Shown in pieces: positions 54,147 through 62,447 of a stretch of DNA of 64,000 nucleotides. Source of the DNA: Reinekea blandensis MED297. GTDB taxonomy: Bacteria; Pseudomonadota; Gammaproteobacteria; Pseudomonadales; Natronospirillaceae. Position 1 is the first letter of the stretch. Each line of letters starts with the position of its first letter. A program made the translations under genes and the position numbers. The notes below the pieces were generated by a model, which saw only the letters and a program-made list of their open reading frames with translations, was not told the origin of the DNA and made no database searches. The DNA is taken from NCBI RefSeq assembly GCF_000153185.1, contig NZ_CH724150.1, forward strand, positions 194,915-258,914, given 5' to 3'.

Positions 54147-57077
54147 ATGACACAAATCGATCTCAGGTCCACGCAAGTCACCCCTCATTCCGCCTTTGAT
54201 CTGGTGGATTGCCGGTATGTCGATTCCCTGAATGTCAGGCTGGAGTATTACCGGCACCGAAAAACCGGTGCAGAACACTATCATCTCGCCGCTGACAGTG
54301 ACGAAAATGTCTTCATGGTGTCTTTACGAACCATGCCGCAAGACTCAACCGGCGTAGCGCATATTCTGGAACACACCGCGCTGTGTGGCTCGGAAAAATA
54401 CCCCGTTCGTGATCCGTTTTTCATGATGACGCGTCGTTCGCTGAACACCTTTATGAACGCGATGACCAGCAGTGATTGGACGGCCTATCCTTTTGCCAGT
54501 GAAAATACCAAAGATTATGAGAATCTGCTCTCGGTCTATCTGGATGCGGTGTTTTTCTCACGGCTTGACGAACTGGACTTCCTGCAGGAAGGACATCGAC
54601 TGGAGTTCAATCAGGCTGACGATGCCAGCTCCGGGTTGACCTATAAAGGGGTGGTATTCAATGAAATGAAGGGCGCGATGAGCTCTCCTGTGTCGCAGCT
54701 CTATCAGGCCTTCAAGAGTTACCTGTTCCCAAGCAATACCTATCATTACAACAGCGGGGGCGATCCGGAACACATTCCTGATCTCACCTACGAGCAGCTG
54801 AAAGCCTTTTATAAGACGCACTATCATCCGTCAAATGCGTCCTTTTTTACGTTTGGTAACCGTCCGGCGTCTGACATACAAGCACGGATGGAAACTCAGG
54901 CGCTGTCGACATTCGATCCTTTAGAGCATCGGCTCTCGGTGCCGCGGGAAAAACGCTTCAGCCGACCACTCGAAGTGACTGAGCGATACCCCTCCGAAGG
55001 CGAAACTGACGGTAAAACCTATCATTCAATCGGCTGGTTGCTGGGTGAAAGTACCGATCTTATCGGTCAGCTCGAAGCACATCTGCTCAGTGACCTGTTG
55101 TTGGACAACAGTGCCTCACCGCTGCGTCAGGCGCTGGAAAACTCCGAGTTAGGAACGAACCCATCACCGTTATGCGGGTTAGACGACTCCAACCGGGAAA
55201 TGCTGTTCATGTGTGGTCTGGAGGGCAGTGAACCAGAACAGGCCGAGGCATTTGAGAAGCTGGTCTTGGATACGTTGCAGTCGGTTGCGGATCAGGGCGT
55301 CGAAGAAGAGCACATTGATGCCATGCTGCACCAGTTGGAACTGTCGCAACGGGAAATCACCGGTGATGGCTATCCCTACGGGTTGCAGCTGATATTCAGC
55401 GTTACGGGCGCAGCGACCCATGGCGGATCGGTAATGGACGCACTCGATATTGATGGTGCACTGGATATTCTTCGTCAACGAACCCGCGAACCGGGCTACA
55501 TTCAGTCTCTGGTGAAGCGATTACTGCTGGACAACGCACATCGGGTTCGTTTGGTCATGCGTCCCGACAACGAAATGAAAAGCCGTCAACAGGCAAATGA
55601 ACAGGCTCGACTGGAGGCCATCGAACAAACTCTGTCCGATGATGAAAAACAACGCATTCTGGATCAGGCGGCGGCGCTGAAAGAACGCCAGGAACAGGTT
55701 GATGACGGCGATTTGTTGCCTAAAGTGACCCTCAAGGACGTCAAACCAGACGTCAAACGGCATAGCCCAGTTAAGACATCACCAGTGATTGCCTATAGCG
55801 CCGGCACCAACGGCCTGGCTTATCAGCAGTGGTATTGGCCAATTCCATCGTTGACGGACGCTGAGCGCGAACTGTTTCCGCTTTATACGTCCTTGCTGTC
55901 CGAGCTCGGAGCCGGGGAGTTGAGCTACCTGGAAACGCAACAACGCCAGGCCGCACGAACCGGCAATGTGAACCTGTATTCCATTTATAAATCATCGCTG
56001 ACCGATACCGATCAGTTAACCGGTTATCTGGTGTTTACCGGGAAGTCACTGGATCGATATTTTGCTGACTTAACAGACATTATGGCGATGCATTGGCTGG
56101 ACGCGCGCTTTGACGAAACTGCGCGGGTGCGGGATTACATGACGTTAATGAGTTCCCGTCGCTTGCAGGGCGTGACCGGCAGTGGACATGGCCTCGCCAT
56201 GCAGGCGGCATCGGCCAGACACAGTAACGGCAGCTCCTTGATTTACCATGGCACCGGGTTACCGGCAATCGTTCGCCTGACAAACTGGGTGCAACAATGG
56301 AAGGAAGACCCGACCCGGCTGGAGCAGTGGTTAAGTGCTTTGCAGTCACTGCATCAGAAAATGCAGCAACAGTCACCTCATGCGTTAATTATTGGCGAGC
56401 AGGACGTGCTGGGAGACATGGAAGCGCGACTGCAGCAAAGCCGGCTTACGTTTGTCGAAGAACAAACGGCTATAGATCAAACCCTGTCCCGACTTGGGGA
56501 TGATCGAGCGGTCTGGAGCACCGACACCAATGTCAATTTCTGTGCAGCCGCGTACTCAACGGTTCCACCGACCCACGCCGATTCGCCGAAATTAACAGTC
56601 TTGGCCGGTGTCTTACAGAACAATGTACTGCACACCAAAATCCGGGAACAGGGCGGTGCTTACGGTGGCGGCGCCAGTCATGACAACAGTAACGGTGTGT
56701 TCCGCTTTTACTCTTATCGAGACCCTCGTCTGCAGGAAACCCTGGCCGATTTCACGGCGAGTCTCGACTGGGTACGGCAGGGTGAGTTCTCAGACGATCA
56801 GGTCGAACAAGCCATATTGGGCGTGGTCAGCTCCCTGGACAAACCGGGATCGCCTGCGGGTGAAGTGAAAGGGGCGTATCAGAATCGCTTGTTTGGTCGA
56901 ACCGACGAGTTTCGCCGTCAATATCGTGAAGGTTTGCTGTCGGTGAATAAGGCCGACCTGATTCAGGTCGCGAACACCTATTTTGCTCCCGACTCGCGTA
57001 CGGAAGCGATCATCACCGACTCAGCGAACGCTGAACAGTTGGCTGGCGACGGATTCACCTGGCATAAACTGTCATAA
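54147..57077 (+). CDS. M16C metallopeptidase (presequence protease/PreP-like)
   Basis: 976 residues, a single-chain M16C zinc peptidase made of two joined halves that enclose peptides. The inverted zinc motif HxxEH is H72-E75-H76 in AHILEHTALCGSEKYPVRDPFF, with the further glutamate in VVFNEMKGAMSSP. The C-terminal half holds REQGGAYGGGAS, the conserved substrate-binding Arg/Tyr region. No signal peptide, so cytoplasmic. The ATG at 54147 has GAGG 5-6 bases upstream. By homology it should degrade unstructured peptides up to roughly 70 residues; its physiological substrates here are unknown. Confidence 0.92.
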   Translation: MTQIDLRSTQVTPHSAFDLVDCRYVDSLNVRLEYYRHRKTGAEHYHLAADSDENVFMVSLRTMPQDSTGVAHILEHTALCGSEKYPVRDPFFMMTRRSLNTFMNAMTSSDWTAYPFASENTKDYENLLSVYLDAVFFSRLDELDFLQEGHRLEFNQADDASSGLTYKGVVFNEMKGAMSSPVSQLYQAFKSYLFPSNTYHYNSGGDPEHIPDLTYEQLKAFYKTHYHPSNASFFTFGNRPASDIQARMETQALSTFDPLEHRLSVPREKRFSRPLEVTERYPSEGETDGKTYHSIGWLLGESTDLIGQLEAHLLSDLLLDNSASPLRQALENSELGTNPSPLCGLDDSNREMLFMCGLEGSEPEQAEAFEKLVLDTLQSVADQGVEEEHIDAMLHQLELSQREITGDGYPYGLQLIFSVTGAATHGGSVMDALDIDGALDILRQRTREPGYIQSLVKRLLLDNAHRVRLVMRPDNEMKSRQQANEQARLEAIEQTLSDDEKQRILDQAAALKERQEQVDDGDLLPKVTLKDVKPDVKRHSPVKTSPVIAYSAGTNGLAYQQWYWPIPSLTDAERELFPLYTSLLSELGAGELSYLETQQRQAARTGNVNLYSIYKSSLTDTDQLTGYLVFTGKSLDRYFADLTDIMAMHWLDARFDETARVRDYMTLMSSRRLQGVTGSGHGLAMQAASARHSNGSSLIYHGTGLPAIVRLTNWVQQWKEDPTRLEQWLSALQSLHQKMQQQSPHALIIGEQDVLGDMEARLQQSRLTFVEEQTAIDQTLSRLGDDRAVWSTDTNVNFCAAAYSTVPPTHADSPKLTVLAGVLQNNVLHTKIREQGGAYGGGASHDNSNGVFRFYSYRDPRLQETLADFTASLDWVRQGEFSDDQVEQAILGVVSSLDKPGSPAGEVKGAYQNRLFGRTDEFRRQYREGLLSVNKADLIQVANTYFAPDSRTEAIITDSANAEQLAGDGFTWHKLS

Positions 57078-57084
57078 CGCAAAA

Positions 57085-57108
57085 GAGGGGCCGAATTATC
57101 GACCCCTC
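57085..57108 (+). terminator. Hairpin after the M16C peptidase
   Basis: GAGGGG ... CCCCTC stem; no T run follows. The first 10 bases, GAGGGGCCGA, are repeated exactly at 57297-57306, on the far side of the inverted-repeat element. Confidence 0.5.
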
Positions 57109-57133
57109 AGTTTGTTGATAAACCCCGCCGACA

Positions 57134-57258
57134 AAAAGGTAGCTTTCAAATGGATCGCTGCAAGTATCGCCGGAATGCCGGACCACCTGATAAGCTCGAC
57201 GAAAACACCGGAACGCCGGACCGCCATGTTTTCGACGTCCATTTGAAAGCTACCTTTT
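57134..57258. repeat. 125-bp element with 21-bp perfect terminal inverted repeats
   Basis: The left arm 57134-57154 (begins AAAAGGTAGC) and right arm 57238-57258 (ends GCTACCTTTT) are exact inverted copies. Inside are two direct repeats of 20 bases with 17 identities (57168-57187 and 57206-57225, core GCCGGACC) and a smaller inverted pair CGAAAAC (57200-57206) / GTTTTCG (57228-57234). No coding capacity. It lies between convergent genes. Most like a MITE or REP-type palindromic element; only one copy is in this window and no target-site duplication is clear. Confidence 0.7.
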
Positions 57259-57297
57259 CATCGTCTCGAAACCGGTGGTGACTTTGTCATCAGTCTG

Positions 57298-57322
57298 AGG
57301 GGCCGACTGATCGGCCCCTTTT
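57298..57322 (+). terminator. Rho-independent terminator beyond the repeat element
   Basis: AGGGGCCGA, loop CTGA, TCGGCCCCT then TTT. The T run is on the plus strand, so it suits the M16C peptidase gene although the repeat element lies between them. Confidence 0.7.
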
Positions 57323-57334
57323 CATTTATTCAGA

Positions 57335-58159
57335 TCAGGCTAACGGTAAGTCCAGCTCCAACCAGGCTGGGGCGTGGTCACTGGGTTTGTCCATGCCACG
57401 GATGTGATAATCGATGCCAGCGGACTGAATCAATGGCACCAAGGGTTCCGTGATCATCAGGTGGTCAATTCGCAGTCCTCGTTTCGGGTCGTCGTCGAAG
57501 CCTTTCGAGCGATAATCGAACCACGAAAACAGCTCGGTACTGTCCGGGTAAAGGTGACGGTAGGAATCCACCAGCCCCCAAGCGCGCAGTTTTTCAAACC
57601 ATTCGCGCTCTTCCGGCAAGAAGGCAGACTTTCCTTCACGTAGCCAACGCTTGGCATTTTTCTCACCGATACCGATATCCTCGTCCACCGGGGCAATGTT
57701 GAAGTCGCCTAACACGATCAGCAAATCATCCGGTTTGGCATGGGTTTCCAGCCAGGTCAGCAAATCCGCATAAAACTTTCGCTTTGCCGGCCACTTGGTT
57801 GCGTGTTTATTGCTTTCGCCTTGCGGGAAATAGCCATTGATGACGACCAGCTCACGGCCATCGGCGGTGGGGTGCCGGGTGACAATCAAACGGCGCTGAT
57901 CGTCTTCTACATCGGTCGGGAAGCCATATTCCGCAGGTACTGGTTGTCGGCTCAAAGTGGCCACGCCATGGTGCGCCTTCTGACCATGGACCTGAGAAAC
58001 CAACCCAGACGCAGCGGCGACCGCCTCGTGAGGGTAAAGATCTGAATGCACCTTGATTTCCTGCAAGCTCAGAATGTCGGGATCATGGGTCGCTTTCAGT
58101 TCTTCTAATTGATGAAGACGTGCGCGTATGCCATTGATATTAAAAGAAATGATCTTCAT
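57335..58159 (-). CDS. xthA: Exodeoxyribonuclease III
   Basis: AP endonuclease and 3'-5' exonuclease of base-excision repair, 274 residues (E. coli 268). Mg-dependent EEP fold: [20 protein letters not shown] with the metal Glu, [17 protein letters not shown] with the Asp-Asn pair, LRIDHLMI and the catalytic histidine in [11 protein letters not shown]. Divergent from tdk by 80 bases. Confidence 0.97.
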   Translation of the reverse strand: MKIISFNINGIRARLHQLEELKATHDPDILSLQEIKVHSDLYPHEAVAAASGLVSQVHGQKAHHGVATLSRQPVPAEYGFPTDVEDDQRRLIVTRHPTADGRELVVINGYFPQGESNKHATKWPAKRKFYADLLTWLETHAKPDDLLIVLGDFNIAPVDEDIGIGEKNAKRWLREGKSAFLPEEREWFEKLRAWGLVDSYRHLYPDSTELFSWFDYRSKGFDDDPKRGLRIDHLMITEPLVPLIQSAGIDYHIRGMDKPSDHAPAWLELDLPLA

Positions 58160-58239
58160 TGAGCTTTTCCGTTGTCGGTCGGTGTGATTGGCCGGTATTA
58201 TTCACGAGACGTTCACAAAATAAAACTGATGTTCCTGCC

Positions 58240-58815
58240 ATGGCCCAACTCTATTTCTATTACTCGGCAATGAATGCCGGAAAATCCACTGCGTTACTGC
58301 AGTCGGATTACAACTATCACGAACGCGGTATGAAGACCCGACTGCTGACGGCGCAACTGGACAACCGCTTCGGCGAGGGCCGGATTGCGTCCCGTATCGG
58401 ATTGGAGAAAACGGCCGATATGTTCAATGCCGACACCGATCTGATTGCCTGGGTTCGCGAACAGCCAGATGTAGACTGCATCCTGATTGATGAAGCCCAG
58501 TTTTTAACGCGTAAACAGGTGGATGACCTGGCTCTGGTTGTCGACCAGCTCCATATTCCGGTGCTGTGCTACGGCATCCGCACCGATTTTCAGGGCGAAC
58601 TGTTTTCAGGTTCAGAACGGTTACTGGCCATTGCTGACAAGCTGACCGAACTGAAAACCGTCTGTCATTGCGGGCGCAAAGCAATCATGGTGGTGCGTAT
58701 GGATGAAAACGGGAATGCACTGGCCGAGGGCGCTCAGGTCGAAATCGGCGGCAACGAACGTTATGTATCCATGTGTCGTAAGCATTACCATGAAGCTCTG
58801 GGCAAAACTGCATAA
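58240..58815 (+). CDS. tdk: Thymidine kinase
   Basis: Type II thymidine kinase of pyrimidine salvage, 191 residues (E. coli 205). P-loop SAMNAGKST at 9-17; DEAQFL (Walker B) and the catalytic glutamate region; zinc-binding cysteines in CHCGRKA and near the end SMCRKHY; lasso segment GNERYVSMC. The ATG at 58240 gives the family start [16 protein letters not shown]; an in-frame ATG at 58159 shares no similarity and overlaps the xthA start. No clear ribosome-binding site. Confidence 0.96.
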   Translation: MAQLYFYYSAMNAGKSTALLQSDYNYHERGMKTRLLTAQLDNRFGEGRIASRIGLEKTADMFNADTDLIAWVREQPDVDCILIDEAQFLTRKQVDDLALVVDQLHIPVLCYGIRTDFQGELFSGSERLLAIADKLTELKTVCHCGRKAIMVVRMDENGNALAEGAQVEIGGNERYVSMCRKHYHEALGKTA

Positions 58816-58820
58816 TCAAC

Positions 58821-58849
58821 TTGAAATTGGGCAATTTTGCACTATAGTG
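58821..58849 (+). promoter_or_regulatory. Promoter with two embedded palindromes before the Xre-RES operon
   Basis: TTGAAA (58821-58826), 16-base spacer, TATAGT (58843-58848). Palindrome AAATTG-GG-CAATTT (58824-58837) covers the -35 and spacer; palindrome CACTATAGTG (58840-58849) covers the -10. Binding of the antitoxin to either would block RNA polymerase, which is how such operons are normally autorepressed. Confidence 0.7.
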
Positions 58850-58896
58850 AAGGGTGTACGCAGATTAAACTGCGACCGTACTCTTGGAGCTGTGCT

Positions 58897-59352
58897 ATGA
58901 CACGTTCACTCTCCCAATACAGCCACTATTCAATGGTTCCCAATGGCGGGAGCGGTACGCTTCAGTCGCCCGTGCACGCCTCCGCGGCCTTACGTTGGTT
59001 CGAAACCATGCGTGACCGGCAAGAATGGGCCCTGAGTGTCGATGAACAATGCGAGTTGCTTGGCGGTATTCCCCGTCGAACGTTCCAGGTATGGAAAAAG
59101 AAAGCTCTGAACCGGGAACCGGTAGATCTTTCCCGGGATGTGATGGAGCGCCTCAGTTTGCTTTTAGGTATCTACAAAGCCTATCAGCTGGTAACGCCGG
59201 CTAACCGACCGGAGCTCGCTGGGGAGTGGTTTCAGACGCCCAATGACCATGCTCTGTTTCAGGGACAATCGGTAAAAACCTTTCTGCTGAGTCGAGGGAC
59301 CATGGCCGCGCTCTATGCCGTGCGTCGCTATCTGGATGCCGCCCGTGGCTGA
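58897..59352 (+). CDS. Antitoxin of Xre/MbcA/ParS family
   Basis: 151 residues. The N-terminal half holds a helix-turn-helix-like region (SVDEQCELLGGIPRRTFQVWKKKAL). The C-terminal half carries the MbcA/ParS/Xre toxin-binding domain (DUF2384 type), ending WFQTPNDHALFQGQSVKTFLLSRGTMAALYAVRRYLDAARG; the GTMAALYAVRRYL helix is characteristic. The ATG at 58897 has GGAG 9 bases upstream. It immediately precedes and overlaps a RES-domain gene, the known partner. It lies between the housekeeping genes tdk and a metal ABC transporter, so it is an accessory insertion. Confidence 0.9.
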   Translation: MTRSLSQYSHYSMVPNGGSGTLQSPVHASAALRWFETMRDRQEWALSVDEQCELLGGIPRRTFQVWKKKALNREPVDLSRDVMERLSLLLGIYKAYQLVTPANRPELAGEWFQTPNDHALFQGQSVKTFLLSRGTMAALYAVRRYLDAARG

Positions 59353-60004
59353 CACCCATCAACCGTCGTGGACTCATCATCGCGTGGTGCATTCACGGTT
59401 TCCCCCGACCAACCTCTTTGACACGGTCGATCTTGATGATCAGCGTTTATTGGCTGAACTCGAAGGTGAAACCAACGATCGCTTGATGAACTGGTCGGAG
59501 TGGTTGCCGGCCGATGAGTTCCACAGCGGGCCGGGTTGGGGCGCGGTCATGGCGGCATTTTGTCATTTCAGACCAGGTCGTTTTAACACCGTTCACTTCG
59601 GAGCTTATTACGCGGCGGACTCGGTTGAATGCGCAATTTCTGAGTGGTCTTATCACCAGGCCATTTTTTGGCGGGATCATCGTTTTACCGACCTGGCAGA
59701 CGCCACCGTGCGGGCCTATACCGGAAAGGTCACGGTCCCGCTTGTGGATGTCAGGTCCGACGTCTCACTTCACCAAGACGACTATCAAGCCTCTCAGGAA
59801 CGCGGTGAGCTCGGGTATCGGGCAGGAGAGCCGGGCTTTTTGTTTACGTCCACACGTCATCCAAAGGGCGAGTGCATTGCACTGCTAAAACCATCGGCCA
59901 CCACCGCTGTGACCCAAGCTGGTCATTACAGTGTGCATTGGGATGGTGAGACATTTACGCAGTACGCCCGACTCAGTGACTATTGGGATATTCCCAGACG
60001 CTGA
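59336..60004 (+). CDS. RES-domain toxin (NAD+-degrading type)
   Basis: 222 residues. RES domain named for conserved Arg, Glu and Ser: candidate Arg in HHRVVHSRFPPTNLFD, Glu in YYAADSVECAISEW, Ser in GFLFTSTRHPKGECIALL. Known RES toxins deplete NAD+ or ADP-ribosylate a metabolic enzyme and arrest growth; which applies here cannot be read. The start is taken at ATG 59336, giving a 17-base overlap with the antitoxin; GTG 59345 is an alternative. No own ribosome-binding site is evident, so translation is probably coupled to and limited by the antitoxin. Convergent with the ABC permease, 6 bases apart, with no terminator. Confidence 0.9.
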   Translation: MPPVADTHQPSWTHHRVVHSRFPPTNLFDTVDLDDQRLLAELEGETNDRLMNWSEWLPADEFHSGPGWGAVMAAFCHFRPGRFNTVHFGAYYAADSVECAISEWSYHQAIFWRDHRFTDLADATVRAYTGKVTVPLVDVRSDVSLHQDDYQASQERGELGYRAGEPGFLFTSTRHPKGECIALLKPSATTAVTQAGHYSVHWDGETFTQYARLSDYWDIPRR

Positions 60005-60010
60005 ATGCCG

Positions 60011-60883
60011 TCAGGCGGTCAAATGACGCTGTCGACGTTGAATGAGTTTAATCAACACGCCTTTACGCCAGCCGATAAAAATAGACAGGAAGTAACTTCC
60101 CCCCAAGACCGAAATAATCGTCGGGCTGGTTGGCACACTGAAGTGAAAAGACAGGAGCAGGCCGCTGACGCAGGCGGCAAACGCAATGCTAATGGCACTG
60201 ACAATCATCACTTCCAGGCTTTTCACCCAGAATCGGGCGATCGCCGATGGCAAAATCATCAGTCCAACCGACATCAGTGTGCCCATGGCATGAAACCCAC
60301 TGACCAGATTTAAAACGACCAGAATCAGAAAGCCATAATGCGCCAGAGACCCCATTGGGCTGATCGATTTCAGAAAGTCTGGATCAACACTTTCCAGTAC
60401 GAGCGGGCGATAGATAATAGTCAGCGTGATCAACGTCAGCGCACAAATTATATACAGCAGAATCAGCGCCGCGTTGTCCAGGGCCAGTGCGGAGCCAAAC
60501 AACACATTCATCAGATCGACACTGCTGCCGGACATCGAAATAATCATCACACCGATGGCCAGTGACGTCAGGTAAAACGCTGCCAGACTGCTGTCTTCAC
60601 CGGTGTCGGTCTGACGTGCGGTGAGCCCCGACAACACCACTACCAGACTGCCGGCAATGAACCCACCGATGGTCATGGCCGTCACGGAAAGCCCGGCAAA
60701 CATAAACCCAATAGCCGCGCCCGGTAAAATAGCGTGAGACATCGCATCGCCGGTCAGACTGAGTCGCCGCAGCATCAGAAAAACACCCACCGGTGCGGTG
60801 CTCAAACACAGCAACAGCATGCCAACCAGCGAACGACTCATGAAAGAAAACTCAGTAAACGGGGCAATCAGTACACTGCTCAT
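60011..60883 (-). CDS. Zinc/manganese-type ABC transporter permease (ABC-3 family)
   Basis: 290 residues, about 8-9 transmembrane helices. ABC-3 motifs: LRRLSLTGDAMSHAILPGAAIG near the N-terminus and FHAMGTLMSVGLMILPSAIARFW. Homologues (ZnuB, MntB, SitC/D) import Zn2+ or Mn2+/Fe2+. It overlaps the ATPase gene by 4 bases. No solute-binding protein gene is adjacent on either side, which is unusual; the substrate is therefore not assigned. Confidence 0.9.
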   Translation of the reverse strand: MSSVLIAPFTEFSFMSRSLVGMLLLCLSTAPVGVFLMLRRLSLTGDAMSHAILPGAAIGFMFAGLSVTAMTIGGFIAGSLVVVLSGLTARQTDTGEDSSLAAFYLTSLAIGVMIISMSGSSVDLMNVLFGSALALDNAALILLYIICALTLITLTIIYRPLVLESVDPDFLKSISPMGSLAHYGFLILVVLNLVSGFHAMGTLMSVGLMILPSAIARFWVKSLEVMIVSAISIAFAACVSGLLLSFHFSVPTSPTIISVLGGSYFLSIFIGWRKGVLIKLIQRRQRHLTA

Positions 60884-61614
60884 GATTCAGACACCTGGCA
60901 TATATCCGCATGAACATGATCTCCGAAGCCTATGGTGCTGGCCCGGTTCAGATGGTGTGTGGTCAGAACCTCGTCTGTTTTACCAAAGGCGATAAGCTCG
61001 CGGGACAACAACAGGCTGGTCGGGAAATAACGACGCACCAGGTTAATGTTATGAATAACCGCGACAATGGTCGCGCCCTGGCGATGCTGCGCCTGCAACA
61101 CCGCCATCAGATCTTCAGTTGTTTGCTCATCGACGCCGCTGAATGGCTCATCCAGCAACAGCAGGCGGCCGTTCTGGACCAGTTTGCGCGCAAACAGCAA
61201 CCGCTGGAACTGGCCACCGGAAAGCGCATCCAAGGTTCGGTGTTCAAAACCATGCAAACCTACGCGAGAAAGCGCATCGGTCACTCTTTGACGATCAGCA
61301 CGATTCACCCGCTGTATTAAGCCCCGGGTCTGCCACAGACCACTGGCCGCAAACTGAAACACCGTCAAAGGAAAAGAGCGGTCAACACGGCTGGCCTGGG
61401 GCAGGTAGGCGATATCGTCGCGGTTCAGATCGCCTAGCTCAATGCGCCCCTCCATCGGCTCGATGTGTCCGAGTATGGCTTTCATCAAGGTACTTTTCCC
61501 GGCGCCATTAGGCCCGACCAAAGCAACAAAATCGCCGGTTTCAATGGTAGCAGACAGGTGGTGAACCGCCGGGTGGCGATCATAGCCGAGTGTGAGGTTC
61601 TGAAACGACAGCAT
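60880..61614 (-). CDS. Zinc/manganese-type ABC transporter ATP-binding protein
   Basis: 244 residues. Walker A GPNGAGKSTLMKA, signature LSGGQFQRLLFARKL, Walker B LLLLDEPFSGVD, H-loop AVIHNINL. Resembles ZnuC/MntA-type ATPases paired with ABC-3 permeases. Its ATG overlaps the stop of a 30-codon ORF (TAATG) and its end overlaps the permease start. Confidence 0.92.
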   Translation of the reverse strand: MLSFQNLTLGYDRHPAVHHLSATIETGDFVALVGPNGAGKSTLMKAILGHIEPMEGRIELGDLNRDDIAYLPQASRVDRSFPLTVFQFAASGLWQTRGLIQRVNRADRQRVTDALSRVGLHGFEHRTLDALSGGQFQRLLFARKLVQNGRLLLLDEPFSGVDEQTTEDLMAVLQAQHRQGATIVAVIHNINLVRRYFPTSLLLSRELIAFGKTDEVLTTHHLNRASTIGFGDHVHADICQVSES

Positions 61615-61706
61615 TACAGCACACTCCAGAGCAAAAGGCCGAGGGCGATCAGCAGCGTTACTATAACCGTTAATCGAACGGTCAAGCTGGAGGAGTAAAA
61701 CAACAT
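61614..61706 (-). CDS. Possible 30-residue single-span membrane peptide
   Basis: Reads MLFYSSSLTVRLTVIVTL then a further hydrophobic stretch ending LLLWSVL. Residues about 12-29 would form one transmembrane helix with a basic residue (R11) before it. An in-frame TGA lies 7 codons upstream, so it is a separate ORF. Its stop TAA shares a base with the ATPase ATG, the usual sign of translational coupling. GGGG lies about 9 bases before its ATG. No known family recognised; it may be a regulatory or accessory mini-protein of the transporter, or chance. Confidence 0.45.
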   Translation of the reverse strand: MLFYSSSLTVRLTVIVTLLIALGLLLWSVL

Positions 61707-61736
61707 GGAAGATGCCCCGGCAGTTCAGGTGAAGGT

Positions 61737-61765
61737 CTTAAAGCGTGAATGATACATCATATCAA
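61737..61765 (-). promoter_or_regulatory. Predicted promoter with palindrome for the metal ABC operon
   Basis: Minus strand TTGATA (61765-61760), 17-base spacer, TTTAAG (61742-61737). The spacer contains ATGAT-GT-ATCAT (61749-61760); the related pair TGATA/TATCA spans 61750-61764. A dyad between -35 and -10 is the usual place for a Zur-, Mur- or MntR-type repressor. Confidence 0.45.
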
Positions 61766-61790
61766 TTCCGCGCACACCTGTTGTCTGAAA

Positions 61791-61811
61791 CCGGTTAGGG
61801 CATTCAACCGG
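61791..61811 (-). terminator. Possible terminator after the GcvR-like gene
   Basis: Minus strand CCGGTT, 9-base loop, AACCGG followed by TTTCAG. Short stem, short T run. Confidence 0.4.
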
Positions 61812-61832
61812 CTTCAGTAGTTGAACTTAAGG

Positions 61833-62342
61833 TCAGTCAGAGTCCGTCAGAAAAACCTTCATTTGTGGGTCCAGCGCTTCTAAACGGGTTTTCAGGGTCT
61901 CGAAGGTCAACGTATCCGGCATTTCGATGTCCAGTGTGGCTTCAAAAACGCCCGTTCCGAGGCCGACAACCGGGAACCGTTGACTCTGGAAATGCAGCAG
62001 ATGGACATCCTGATCGTAGAGCAGTTGAGTGATTTCACTGGTCAGTCCGGATCGGTCTTCACCCTCAATCGTGACCCGAAATGCCGGACGATGATGAGAC
62101 GGGTTGTCCGAGATTTCATAGATACTGAAACGAACTTCTGAAAAGGCTTTTGTCATGGCCTTGAAAGCATCCAGCTGATCAGCGTCGATTTCCATTTTTA
62201 ACAGCCCGGCGATGTAGCCATCCAAATGGGTCAGCTTATTGGCCAGCCATTTGCCACCCAACGCTTTGGTTTTTACCGTTAACTGGTTGATCAGACCGTC
62301 ATAGTCCTCGCCACAGATAGCAATGATGACTTGTGTTTTCAC
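61833..62342 (-). CDS. GcvR-like protein with two ACT domains
   Basis: 169 residues made of two ACT modules (about 1-80 beginning KTQVIIAICGEDYDGLINQLT, and about 85-165 beginning AFRVTIEGEDRSGLTSEITQLL). This is the layout of GcvR, the glycine-cleavage repressor that acts by binding GcvA. No helix-turn-helix. The GTG at 62342 has GGGAG 5 bases upstream; another in-frame GTG two codons earlier and a longer frame to 62393 have less support. No gcv genes are nearby, so the specific target is inferred only from family. Confidence 0.75.
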   Translation of the reverse strand: MKTQVIIAICGEDYDGLINQLTVKTKALGGKWLANKLTHLDGYIAGLLKMEIDADQLDAFKAMTKAFSEVRFSIYEISDNPSHHRPAFRVTIEGEDRSGLTSEITQLLYDQDVHLLHFQSQRFPVVGLGTGVFEATLDIEMPDTLTFETLKTRLEALDPQMKVFLTDSD

Positions 62343-62447
62343 GGACACTCCCTTTCTAAAACGTTGGCTTGAGCTCTGGAGTATATCGCCCACCGAACGA
62401 GTTGAAAGCTTAAACTCTCCGGATTCTTGATCCGCGACAAGCGGCGC

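Noticed and set aside
61657-61667. GTTA-CTA-TAAC dyad resembling a shortened Zur box
   Set aside because: It lies downstream of the predicted promoter and inside the 30-codon ORF, and lacks the full Zur consensus; the dyad at 61749-61760 is better placed.
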